Assembly (NCBI GenBank): GCA_963753955.1
Contig: CAVWEM010000005.1
Location: forward strand, 310,001 to 374,000
DNA from: Methylumidiphilus sp963753955
Lineage (GTDB): Bacteria > Pseudomonadota > Gammaproteobacteria > Methylococcales > Methylococcaceae
Length of the DNA: 64,000 nucleotides
Direction of reading: 5' to 3'
Shown here: piece by piece, positions 27,249 to 35,750 of the stretch
How the letters are laid out: every line of letters starts with the position of its first letter
How positions within the stretch are numbered: the first letter of the stretch is position 1
Made by a program: the position numbers and the translations under genes
Notes under the pieces: model-generated
What the model saw: the letters and a program-made list of their open reading frames with translations, nothing else
The model's database searches: none
What the model was told of the DNA's origin: nothing

Positions 27249-28415
27249 ATGGACGCATTCCCCCTCAGCCTGCGCATGGGCACGGTGCAATCCCCCATCA
27301 TCCCTGTCGTCGGCGAGTGGGTTCGCGCCCATCCCGGAACGATCTCGCTAGGGCAAGGCGTGTCCTGGTACGGCCCGCCGGAGTCGGCGCGGGCGCGGAT
27401 TCGGGATTTCTTCGACGAACCGGCCCACCACAAATACGGCCCGGCGCAAGGCATCCCGCCCTTGTTGGATTTGATCGAATGCAAACTGGCGGCGGAAAAC
27501 GGCATCCGCTTGGACGGCAGGAAAGTGGTGGTGACGGCGGGGGCAAACATGGGCTTTCTCAATGCCTTGTTCGCCATCGCCGACCCCGGCGACGAGGTGA
27601 TCCTGCCCCTGCCCTATTACTTCAACCAGGAAATGGCCGTCCGCATGTTGAACTGCCAACCGGTGTCCGTGGCTACCGACGCCGATTTCAAACTGCAACC
27701 CGGAGCCATCCGCGCCGCCATCACCCCACGCACCCGCGCCGTGGTCACCATCTCGCCGAACAACCCCAGCGGGGCGGTGTATGGCGAGGCAGAATTGCGC
27801 GAGGTCAATGGCTTATGCAAGGAGGCCGGCATCTATCACATCTGCGACGAGGCTTACGAGAATTTCCTTTATGGGCAAGCCCGGCATTTCTCGCCGGGTT
27901 CGATTCCGGGTTCCCAAGGCCACACGATTTCCTTGTATTCCCTGTCTAAAGCCTATGGTTTCGCCAGTTGGCGCATCGGCTATATGGTGATGCCCGAAGC
28001 CCTCTACTCGGCGGTGCTGAAGGCGCAAGACACCAATCTGATCTGCCCCCCGCTGGTCTCGCAACACGCGGCGGTGGGGGCGTTGGAGACAGGATCGCAG
28101 TATTGCCGGGAGAAATTGAAAACCACGGCGCAAGTGCGCGAGATTGTGCTGGACGGATTGGAAGCGGTGCGGAGCTTCTGCCAGATACCGCCTGCGGACG
28201 GGGCTTTTTATATTCTCTTGAAAGTGGAAACCGCGCTGGATTCCTTGGCGCTGGCGGAGCGGCTGATCCGGTCACATGGCATCGGGGTGATTCCCGGCGT
28301 GGCTTTTGGTCTGGAAGATGGCTGTCATCTGCGCGTCGCCTATGGGGCTTTGGATGAAACCACCGCCGCCGAAGGGGTGAGAAGGCTGGTGGCGGGGTTG
28401 CAGGCGATGCGCTGA
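27249..28415 (+). CDS. PLP-dependent aminotransferase, class I/II
   Basis: This is a 388-residue fold-type I aminotransferase. It has the N-terminal SLGQGVSWYGPP, the cofactor motifs GANMGFLNALFAI and PNNPSGAVY, CDEAYENFLY, and the PLP lysine in SLYSLSKAYGFASWRIGY. The closing arginine pattern CHLRVAYGAL is present. The specific substrate cannot be read from sequence; aspartate or aromatic amino acids are usual for this subgroup. It follows lpxI by 12 bases, which may be only fortuitous co-orientation. Confidence 0.87.
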   Translation: MDAFPLSLRMGTVQSPIIPVVGEWVRAHPGTISLGQGVSWYGPPESARARIRDFFDEPAHHKYGPAQGIPPLLDLIECKLAAENGIRLDGRKVVVTAGANMGFLNALFAIADPGDEVILPLPYYFNQEMAVRMLNCQPVSVATDADFKLQPGAIRAAITPRTRAVVTISPNNPSGAVYGEAELREVNGLCKEAGIYHICDEAYENFLYGQARHFSPGSIPGSQGHTISLYSLSKAYGFASWRIGYMVMPEALYSAVLKAQDTNLICPPLVSQHAAVGALETGSQYCREKLKTTAQVREIVLDGLEAVRSFCQIPPADGAFYILLKVETALDSLALAERLIRSHGIGVIPGVAFGLEDGCHLRVAYGALDETTAAEGVRRLVAGLQAMR

Positions 28416-28454
28416 CACGTCCCAGCAATCCCGGATTCCGCAAGCTCCACCGGG

Positions 28455-28787
28455 CTAAGGGACTTGCCGCAACCACGCCCCCAGCAAGCGCCCAAGCTCC
28501 TCTAGCAAACGGCTGGCATGTTCGTAGCGGCGCATGTCCAAAAGCTGCAAATCATGGCTCAGGCGCAGATAGAAGCGCAGTTGCTTCAGCTTCACGTCCG
28601 CCTGCCGCAGCGCCTCGGCCTGCCGGGGCTTGTCGGTGGCCTGATACAGGCATTCCATGAAATCCATCGCCGTGGCCTGCAGGCGTTCGGCGAGGACAAA
28701 GCGCTGCTGGCGGGGAAATTTGACGGTTTGCGGGATCAGCCAGCGCACGAAGTCGTAACTCTTGGCGAACAGCGGCGACTCTTTCAT
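28455..28787 (-). CDS. avd: DGR accessory variability determinant (Avd) four-helix protein
   Basis: This 110-residue, all-helical basic protein is of the Avd/bAvd family. It has LFAKSYDFVRWLIPQTVKFPR near the N-terminus, then AERLQATAMDFMECLYQA and a third helix with LKQLRFYLRLSHDLQLLDMRRY. Avd pentamers bind the DGR reverse transcriptase and template RNA and are needed for mutagenic homing. Its ATG overlaps the RT stop by four bases. Presence of this protein is strong support that the RT belongs to a DGR. Confidence 0.9.
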   Translation of the reverse strand: MKESPLFAKSYDFVRWLIPQTVKFPRQQRFVLAERLQATAMDFMECLYQATDKPRQAEALRQADVKLKQLRFYLRLSHDLQLLDMRRYEHASRLLEELGRLLGAWLRQVP

Positions 28788-29857
28788 GAACCACGGCAGA
28801 ACGATGGCAGCTTGGCGAACAGGCTAAGGCGCAACCCCCAAGTATCGGCATGGGCGGCATGCGCGACCCAGCCTTGGATGCGCCGGTTGATGTCCTCGCG
28901 GCTCATCTCGCCGCGCCGGTAAGCTCGGTGGAAACGCCGCAAGCGCCGCTGAAAATTCACGCCATTCTTGCGTTTCAGGCGGCGGTGGCTGGGATACAAA
29001 CGGAAACCGAGGAGCGGGACGCCACAAGCGACCGGATACACCGTGCTGGAGCGCTCATGCAAGACTAGCCGCAGTCCGCACAAGAACTCGCGGATGGCAG
29101 CTTTCCATGCCCACAAAGACGCCTTGTCGTCGGCGAACAGCAGGAAATCGTCGGCATAGCGCAGATAGGCCGGGCAGCGCAGCCGGCGCTTGATGAACTG
29201 GTCGAGTTCGTTCAGATAGACATTCGCCCAGAATTGGCTGGTCAGGTTGCCGATGGGCAGGCCACGCGGGCGGCAGGCTGCAAAGAGGTCATCACCGGGA
29301 AAATACACCATGCGGTAGGCTTTGTCATGAATGCCTTCGCCGCTTTGGATGATTAGCCTGACTAGTCTTAGCACACGTTCGTCGGCGATCTTGCGCGATA
29401 GGATAGCCTCCAACACTGCCTGGTCGATGCTGGGGAAAAACTGGCGGATGTCGCATTGCAGCACATACGGATAGCGCCGCATCCAGGCTTGCGCCTGATC
29501 GAGCGCGGCATGGGTGCCTTTGCCGACGCGGTTGGCGTAGGAGTCGGCGATGAAGGTGTTCTCGAAAATCCCCTCGGTCACGTTGCACAGGGCATGGTGC
29601 ACCACGCGGTCGCGGAACGGCGCGGCGGACACCAGCCGCTGCTTGGGGTCGCGGATCTTGAAGGAGTGGTAAGGGCCGGGCCTCCAGGTTCCTTCGGCCA
29701 GATCCTGTTGCAAGCGGATCAACTCGTCCGCCAAATTCATCTCGAAACGGGCGGCGGCGGCGTGGCTGCGCTTGCCCTTCGCGGCCTTGCGGAAGGCTTC
29801 GTACAGATTGCCGAAGTCGATCAATTGCGGAAACAGGTTGTCAAAACTTTTCGCCAT
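28784..29857 (-). CDS. DGR reverse transcriptase
   Basis: This 357-residue reverse transcriptase is of the diversity-generating class. The palm motif YADD is at residues 234-237 (bases 29147-29158). Motif 4 reads GLPIGNLTSQ, with the IGxxxSQ signature of DGR enzymes in place of the usual QG. Motif 3-like LQCDIRQFFPSID carries the first catalytic aspartate. The thumb ends in a basic segment (RRLRRFHRAYRRGEMS). I chose the ATG at 29857 because MAKSFDNLFPQLIDFGNLYEA begins the family similarity; the frame is open to 29941. It lies between the target gene and avd. Confidence 0.93.
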   Translation of the reverse strand: MAKSFDNLFPQLIDFGNLYEAFRKAAKGKRSHAAAARFEMNLADELIRLQQDLAEGTWRPGPYHSFKIRDPKQRLVSAAPFRDRVVHHALCNVTEGIFENTFIADSYANRVGKGTHAALDQAQAWMRRYPYVLQCDIRQFFPSIDQAVLEAILSRKIADERVLRLVRLIIQSGEGIHDKAYRMVYFPGDDLFAACRPRGLPIGNLTSQFWANVYLNELDQFIKRRLRCPAYLRYADDFLLFADDKASLWAWKAAIREFLCGLRLVLHERSSTVYPVACGVPLLGFRLYPSHRRLKRKNGVNFQRRLRRFHRAYRRGEMSREDINRRIQGWVAHAAHADTWGLRLSLFAKLPSFCRGS

Positions 29858-29975
29858 AAACCAGCCTATGTTGGCACAACCCGTGGGGGAGGTTTTTAAC
29901 CGCGACTGATTCCAGAAGTCGCGCTTGCAAAGCGCTCCCACAAAAAAAAAGCGCCGCCGCTACGCGGCGGAAAAG

Positions 29976-30012
29976 CCCTCACCCCCGGCCCCTCTCCCGG
30001 AGGGAGGGGAGG
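29976..30012. repeat. Dispersed palindrome downstream of the variable region (copy 4)
   Basis: This copy of the CCCCTCTCCC/GGGAGGGG palindrome lies about 66 bases beyond the end of the variable repeat, between the target gene and the RT gene. DGRs often have a hairpin just after the variable region; whether this one serves that role is unknown. Confidence 0.6.
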
Positions 30013-30065
30013 AAAAGAAGAAGACAGAAAACAGCAAGCAGCAAGCAGCAACCAGAAGTCAGGAA

Positions 30066-33000
30066 TCAGAAGGCACCAGGGAGAACACAGCACAACCGCA
30101 AACCCAGGTCGCCGCCGCGATAGCCAGGATGGTTCCTGTCGCGATACGCACAGCGGGCATAGCCTGCTTTGAAGTACCAGGAACCGCCGCGCACAATCCG
30201 AAGCTCCACCGGCTCGACAAGGTTACGCTGCTTTTCCTGCCGTTGCCAGTCCCGATAAGTGAACTCCGGCTTGTTGAAATCAGTCCCCCAGCGGCTCAAA
30301 GTCCATTCCCAGACATTGCCGCTCATATCATGCAGGCCGAATGCCTTGCCAGGCTCAAACAAGCCGACCGCCGAAGTTCGCCCCAGCTTTGTGTCGTCAT
30401 AATTCCCTTTGCTGGGGTCGGGCTTGGCGATCCCAGGCATAATTCAAACCCGAAGTTCCACGGGCGGCATATTCCCATTCCGCCTCGGTCGGCAGACGGA
30501 TGGACAGGCCGTCGGCTACCGCATCCGGTTTGATGTCCGGCAGCAGATCATTCAACCACAGGGCATAGGCCAAAGCCTCGAACCAAGACACCCCAACCAC
30601 TGGATGATTATCCAAATTCCATTGCTTGTCGGTCCAGAAGCGCGGGCGGGAGCGTTCCTTGTCGTCCGCCAGCCATCGCCGGTAACGCTCGGCGAAATCC
30701 TTGTCCTTGATGCCCGCCAGCAGCTTTTCATCCGCCGCGCCGCCTTGCCGCCATGCGGCGGCGGCTTCGGGTAGCTTGTCGCGCCAAAACGCCTCGTCTT
30801 CATACATCCCCGCATCAATGAAGCAGCGATATTGGGCGTTGGTGATCGGAAAGCGGCTGATGAAAAAACCGGGCAGACTGACCTCGTGCGCGGGCTTTTC
30901 CCACGCTTCGCCTTCCTTGCCTTCCGTACCCATGCGGAAGCGACCGGCGGGGATTGCCTGCCAATCTATGTCGGGCAAGGCATGGCGGTTCTGCCCACGC
31001 ATCCGATAAACCGCCTGCCCGTTGGCTCTCTTCACCGTGACACCGGGGCGCGGGTCGCCGAGATCGCCTAGGATTCGGCTGGCCTCTGCGCGGGTCTCAA
31101 CTTCCAGCCTTTGCTCCTCCACGATGCGCCTCAACCAAGCGCGTATGTTCTCGGCCGGCCTTGTCAAATCGGCTTGTTGGTCAGGCCGCAGCACAGCCAA
31201 CCATTGCACTTGTCCAAATAATTTCCTGACTTCTTCGTCGTTGGCAGGGTCGGGGAGATTTTCAGGTAACAACCCGCCAAATTCCCCGGCATCCGCTGCC
31301 ATGCGGGCGAATTGACCTTGGCTCAAGCGTGGCAGCAACCATCGCAGCCAAACGGGATTTTCGAGGCGAGGTCTAAAATCGGGCTTTTGCAGGCGCTCCA
31401 GTAGTAAGCCAAATGTGGCATCGTCCAAGACCCTGCCTTGCAACTCAGGCATTTGCACGGCGGATTGCCAACTGCCTTCCGACTCGCTGAACAGCAAGTC
31501 GAGAAACGCATCGACATTCGCCAGTTCCGCGACCGGCAAGGCCGAGACCTCGCCCAATTGCTGCACGGCAGCCAGCCTCTGGCCCGCCTCGTCCACAAAA
31601 CTGAAATAGACGCTTAAATCCTGCATGTCCTCGGCAGGCAACGGGATGCTTTTGACAAACTGAAACGGATCGAAGCCACTGCGGTTTTGCGCGGAAATTT
31701 CCAAGGCTTCGATCAAGGGCGCGTAAAACCTATCAAAATTCCTCGCCTCGACTTGCTGGCTGTCGCTCAACCCTGTCGCACTGTCAACAGGGGTTTTAAT
31801 GCCTTTTTCCAAACCCTTCCCGAAATCTTTCTGCCCCCAATGTTCACGTCCGGCCCATTCTTGCAAAGTGTTCATGAACCCCGGAAAACGCCGCCGCCCA
31901 AAACGATACAGTTCAGGCGCGAACAACTGCAACAGAGTTAGTTTCGCCAAGGGCAAAAGCTTGATCTGCTGTCCGCATTGCCGGGCTTTCGCCATGTCGA
32001 GCAATAGCGACACCAATTCCGCGCTGCGGATTTGCTTGCGCGGCACGGGCGGGATGTGGTTCACAAACAGATTCAGCAACTCCTCGGCTTGGCGTGGCTC
32101 TCCCCTGCCAGCCATGCGCCCCGAGGCTTTGACCGGCGCGTCAATACCCTCCGCCACATCCACCGCACTCGCCTCAAACAAATGCGGAAAACGTTTGCGG
32201 AGGAAGCTGCGGATTTCAAGCCGGGAAGGCTGCGGTAGGCGGAAGGGTAGATGGATAATTTTTTCCAGGTATTCAGGCCCGGTGATGGGCAGTTGCGCCA
32301 AGCTTTTGTCTTCCACCCTCTGACCGTTGCCTTGGAAGATGTAATCCCGGTAACGGTGGATGATTCCCCGTTCGACCACTTCGTCATCCAAGGCCAGTAC
32401 AAACGCGCAACCTTCCACGTCGAGAAACAGCTTGATGGATTCAAGCATTTCCACGGCCTTCTCCGGCAGGCAGCGGTCTAGGTCGTCAATCAAAAACAGT
32501 AGGCGGACAGGCGGTTCTTCGGTGACAAACTCGCGGAGTTCCCGCTCGAATTCATAGTAATGGCTCTCCAATTTGGCAAGCGGCGATGGCATCTCTTCTG
32601 ATCCCTCGATAAGCTTCATGATTGTTTCCATCGCCTTGGCCGGTTCCATCTGGATTTCCAGCCCCGTGCCAGGCAGGGTGAACTTGCCTTTGAACGCCGT
32701 CATGAACGCGAGGGCGGACATGGCAAGAAAAGTCGCACCCGCTTGCAATTTTTCCAGCACATCTTTTTGCCAAGATGCTTCTTGCTCTCGGATCTGTCTC
32801 TCGATGCTCAATTGCATGGTTTTCAGCAAGGGAACCAACAAGTGCTCCTCTTTCTCGTAACGCCAAGGATTAAAGGCAACCACAAATACCGGCGGAGCGT
32901 TGTCTTCGGATTCGTTTTTTTGCCGTGCTTGCATGGTCTTGGCAAAATCCTCCCCGATCAGTTGCAACAGATTGCTTTTTCCACTGCCCCATTCGCCGAA

Positions 33001-33114
33001 AATTCCCACGACTAAGGAAGCATCAGCCTCGCTATCGACAAAATGCGTTTGCAGACGCTGTACCAGTTGCTCGGCAAGAACTTGATGTCCGAAATAAGCT
33101 TGGCCTTTTGGCAT
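30066..33114 (-). CDS. DGR target protein: KAP-type NTPase fused to FGE/C-type-lectin domain (frameshifted)
   Basis: This gene encodes about 1015 residues. The KAP P-loop NTPase is N-terminal: Walker A GIFGEWGSGKSN (about 38-49), one hydrophobic stretch near 127-141 and Walker B LLFLIDDLDRC (about 205-215). A long helical middle region follows. From about residue 715 an FGE-sulfatase/SUMF1-type domain begins (IPAGRFRMG, FFISRFPITNAQY, VVGVSWFEALAYALWL, LPTEAEWEYAARG). The frame shifts near 30430 and continues as LGRTSAVGLF, GLHDMSGNVWEW and the variable C-terminus GGSWYFKAGYARCAYRDR, ending at 30066. The variable repeat occupies the last 40 codons. It probably senses ligands or invaders and signals through NTP hydrolysis (inference). 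Start ATG 33114 has AAGGA upstream. Confidence 0.88.
30078..30192 (-). repeat. DGR variable repeat (VR)
   Basis: This 115-bp segment at the 3' end of the target gene matches the template repeat 33295-33409 without gaps (constant offset 3217). The 11 mismatches lie at 30110, 30112, 30113, 30115, 30116, 30122, 30124, 30140, 30172, 30173 and 30176. Every one is at a template adenine of the coding strand: seven A-to-G and four A-to-T. They change eight codons, six of them AAY in the template. The invariant end nearest the stop (GGTTTGCGGTTGTGCTG and following) would be the initiation-of-mutagenic-homing site. Confidence 0.95.
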
Positions 33115-33140
33115 TGCTCAATCCTTCTGGAATCCATTGG

Positions 33141-33174
33141 AAAAAACCCCGCACCGTGCAAGCAGGATGCGGGG
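33141..33174 (-). terminator. Rho-independent terminator of the template RNA
   Basis: On the minus strand a 7-bp stem CCCCGCA/TGCGGGG (33174-33168 with 33153-33147) with a 14-base loop is followed directly by six T (33146-33141). It lies 120 bases downstream of the template repeat and 27 bases upstream of the target gene start. It would end a short template transcript before the protein gene. Confidence 0.78.
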
Positions 33175-33294
33175 CGGTTTTGGTATTTGACCGGCTTGGA
33201 AAGCGCGATCCGGGCAGGCGCAGGCTGGTGACGGCGGACGCCGCCGCCGGGCATCTGAAGATGAAGCCGGTTTGCCGGACGCCCGCCTGAAACT

Positions 33295-33409
33295 AGGGAG
33301 AACACAGCACAACCGCAAACCCAGGTTGTTGTTGCGATTGTCAGGATGGTTCCTGTTGCGATACGCACAGCGGGCATAGCCTGCTTTGTTGTTCCAGGAA
33401 CCGCCGCGC
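33295..33409 (-). repeat. DGR template repeat (TR)
   Basis: This 115-bp template is read on the minus strand. Its translation in the target frame is RGGSWNNKAGYARC then AYRNRNHPDNRNNN, the asparagine (AAC/AAT) codon enrichment expected of a DGR template. By my count it has 25 adenines on that strand, 11 of which are substituted in the variable repeat; none of the other 90 positions differ. It lies upstream of the target gene on the same strand. Confidence 0.95.
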
Positions 33410-33924
33410 CGGTTGCGCCTGCCCGCCGCCAATGTGAACGATGGCCGGGGATAATGCAAACAAAACCCTCCCATTCGGCAATTTTCATTTTGGGCAGAGA
33501 GGGTGCGGGACATTCCGTCATTCCGGCAAGGATGCCGAAATCCAGCGTCCATGGATGGCAAACTGCGGGCCATCACTTAGCTTGAATCAACCACTTGCAT
33601 AACCGGCAGATTACCGTCCATGGCCTGGATTCCTGCTTCCCGGCAGAAATGACGGGGCTGCGCTCGTAGTCCCGCCTTTAGGCGGAAAACTGACCTGAAA
33701 AAACCGGCTGAAGCCGGGACTACGAACAGTGTTTCCGGGTGTGAAGTCCTTAAGTTAATGGCTTTGAACCTCCAGGTTGGGAACGCGACAACCTAGCAGC
33801 ATACGGCTTCATCGCAACCCAACAAAATCAAGGCACAGCAATGGCGATAGCCTCGCCAGCCTGGCTTTCCCCCGCCCGCATTGCGGGCCGAAGCGCTTCA
33901 GCGGGTTTTCCAGCGCCTACGAGA
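33410..33924. other. Gene-free, repeat-bearing stretch upstream of the DGR
   Basis: No convincing gene lies here. 33517-33562 contains a REP-like repeat (GTCATTCCGGCAAGGATGCC and following) that is also found, partly inverted, within 45126-45298. 33664-33725 is another palindromic element with perfect 11-bp ends TCGTAGTCCCG and CGGGACTACGA. Confidence 0.6.
33664..33725. repeat. Palindromic element with 11-bp inverted ends
   Basis: A 62-bp element is bounded by TCGTAGTCCCG (33664-33674) and CGGGACTACGA (33715-33725), with inner GCCTTTAGGC and CCGGCTGAAGCCGG hairpins. It looks like a dispersed non-coding repeat; no second copy is in this window. Confidence 0.6.
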
Positions 33925-33955
33925 GGGATAACATCGCCGGGAGCGATGTTATCCC
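33925..33955. terminator. 12-bp inverted repeat abutting the permease stop
   Basis: GGGATAACATCG (33925-33936) and CGATGTTATCCC (33944-33955) form a perfect 12-bp stem with a 7-base loop, directly after the permease stop codon. There is no T-run, so a factor-dependent terminator, mRNA 3' stabiliser or protein site is possible. Confidence 0.5.
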
Positions 33956-35566
33956 TCACCCCATCGGCGGCTGGTTCTCCGCCGCTTCATCCTCCTCCTC
34001 GGCCACCGTCAACCAACGGGCGGAGAGGAACACTAGGCCCATCGCCGCATAACCCCAAACCCAGGCCCAAGCCGGGGACAAGAACAATACCGTGTCACTG
34101 GCGGCGAAGCGGTAACTGTGCATCAGGCCCAAAGCCGACAACAGCGCGGCGATGGCGCACCACCAACCAGCTTGCACGAAACGGCGTTCGATCACCGCCA
34201 CCGTCGTCGCCGCCAGAATCGTCGCGGTGAACACCGCACCTTGCTCCAACGCGAAAGCCCCGTCCATCCACACATCGGCTTTGGCGAATTCGGCCAGCAA
34301 GGCCGGTGAAAGCGGCGGGCCGCCGGCGTCGCCCATGCCCGCAGCCCGCAAACCATTTTTTGCCATGAACGCGCCCCAGGCGGCGATGCCCGGCAATAGG
34401 CCGATGACTACGGCGGGCGCATGGCGGGTCGGTGTGGCTTGGAAGGCTTGGGCTGCGATGACGATGCCTATCCATAACACTATCGCCAAGCCTGCATCCA
34501 CCGGCACCACCCAAGCGATATAGCCCAACGTGCCCGACAGGCAGATGAAACTCATGAACACGCCGTTCAGTACCGAATACCCCGCCCGCGCCCCCAAAGC
34601 CTTCCAACCCGGATGGCCGATATAAATCGTGGTCGGGAAGCAGGAGCCGAACGCACAGGCGGCTAATGAGCCGATGCCGTTCACCAGCAGCGAGGAGCGG
34701 GTGGAATAGCGATCCCCCGCCGCTTCCGCAGACTCGATGTTTTGCAGCGAACCCACCAGATTGAACAAACCCATCGGCAGGATCACCGACAGATACGTCA
34801 GCAGATAATCCGCCCGCAGGGAATCGAACAACTCGCCCAGCACCAGCACCGGCCCATGCCAACCCGTGGCAACCGGATGGGTGCCGACTGGCGCGATGCC
34901 GGTCAGCCAAGACAGCGCCGTGCCGAGACTGACCGCGACCAGCCCGCCCGGCATCTTGCCCTTGAAGCGCACCCGGCCAAAATAGGTCAGCAGGATCACT
35001 GCCAAAGTCGCCAGCCCGACAATGGGATGGGCATAGGCGCGGAACAAGTACCCTAAGGAAATGAAGCCCAACGCGATGCCAGCCAAGGTGGATAGCAACG
35101 CCGCCCGTGGCGTGGCCCGCCGCAGTCGCTCAGCGACGAAAGCACCGCCCATTTCGATGATCGCGCCGCTGAAGCAGGCCAACAAGCCCGCCTGCCAAGC
35201 CGCCCGCGCCGGGTCGGCCACGCCGGATGCCTGCGCCGCAAGCTTGGCCGGCAGCATCACCAGAAACACGAAAGCAAACAGCGACACGGTGTTGATGCCA
35301 TAAGGCAGTGCGCACACATCGGCCCGCCCTTCCCGCTCGGCCAGCCGTTTCGCCTGCCAGGCGTAATACAGATTGCCGACCAGCAGGGACACCGCCGCGC
35401 CAGGCAGAATCCGGCCATACACCAGCCCGTCGGAAAAGCCCAACACGCCCCGGCACAGGCTGACGATAATCAACAACTGCACCAAGTTGTCCAAGGCTAG
35501 GCCGAAAAACCCGTCGATGTCGCCTGCCAGCAGCCACGGCATCGCGCCGCTTTTATGCTTAAACAT
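33956..35566 (-). CDS. NCS2-like permease (purine/uracil transporter fold)
   Basis: This 536-residue inner-membrane protein has about 12-14 hydrophobic segments. The N-terminus GDIDGFFGLALDNLVQLLIIV and the central LVGSLQNIESAEAAGDRYSTR resemble the AzgA/xanthine-uracil permease superfamily, where QNIE-type motifs bind substrate. CFGSCFPTTIYIGHPGWK-like sequence (AFGSCFPTTIYIGHPG) matches the core repeat. The C-terminal tail is acidic (EEEDEAAEN). Substrate is not determinable; a purine or related compound is likely. It is monocistronic, with a strong inverted repeat at its end. Confidence 0.78.
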   Translation of the reverse strand: MFKHKSGAMPWLLAGDIDGFFGLALDNLVQLLIIVSLCRGVLGFSDGLVYGRILPGAAVSLLVGNLYYAWQAKRLAEREGRADVCALPYGINTVSLFAFVFLVMLPAKLAAQASGVADPARAAWQAGLLACFSGAIIEMGGAFVAERLRRATPRAALLSTLAGIALGFISLGYLFRAYAHPIVGLATLAVILLTYFGRVRFKGKMPGGLVAVSLGTALSWLTGIAPVGTHPVATGWHGPVLVLGELFDSLRADYLLTYLSVILPMGLFNLVGSLQNIESAEAAGDRYSTRSSLLVNGIGSLAACAFGSCFPTTIYIGHPGWKALGARAGYSVLNGVFMSFICLSGTLGYIAWVVPVDAGLAIVLWIGIVIAAQAFQATPTRHAPAVVIGLLPGIAAWGAFMAKNGLRAAGMGDAGGPPLSPALLAEFAKADVWMDGAFALEQGAVFTATILAATTVAVIERRFVQAGWWCAIAALLSALGLMHSYRFAASDTVLFLSPAWAWVWGYAAMGLVFLSARWLTVAEEEDEAAENQPPMG

Positions 35567-35750
35567 GAAAAATTCTCCCGTACTGTGAATCTGGCCCTAG
35601 CCCGAAGCCCCCCTGCTGAAACCCCCATTTCTGCCCAAAAAGCCGTCTAGCTCCACATTTTTCGCACTGGCACAGAAAATATGGTAATTTTGCACACCAA
35701 CCGTTGTAAAATCCGCCCGTTATTTTGAATGCCGGGCTTTTGAGTGACCT

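Larger units (their letters stand above)
33141..33409 (-). ncRNA. Putative DGR template RNA (TR plus spacer)
   Basis: This is the inferred transcript of at least about 270 bases: template repeat, a 120-base GC-rich spacer and the terminator. In the phage BPP-1 DGR the RT uses TR plus downstream spacer RNA to prime cDNA. Here a similar-length spacer exists but lies far from the RT gene. The 5' end is unknown; a weak TTGCCG/CATTAT promoter-like pair is upstream at about 33440-33465. An open frame crosses it, but it ends in template-derived peptide and is not convincing as a gene. Confidence 0.6.

Noticed and set aside
29857..30066. Searched for a second template repeat next to the RT gene
   Set aside because: No stretch here resembles the variable repeat; only simple repeats and the palindrome are present.
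33012..33576. Open frames crossing the template repeat and ending in an FGE-like peptide
   Set aside because: The FGE-like part is exactly the template repeat. The rest is GC-rich spacer without family similarity, so I treat it as non-coding template RNA.
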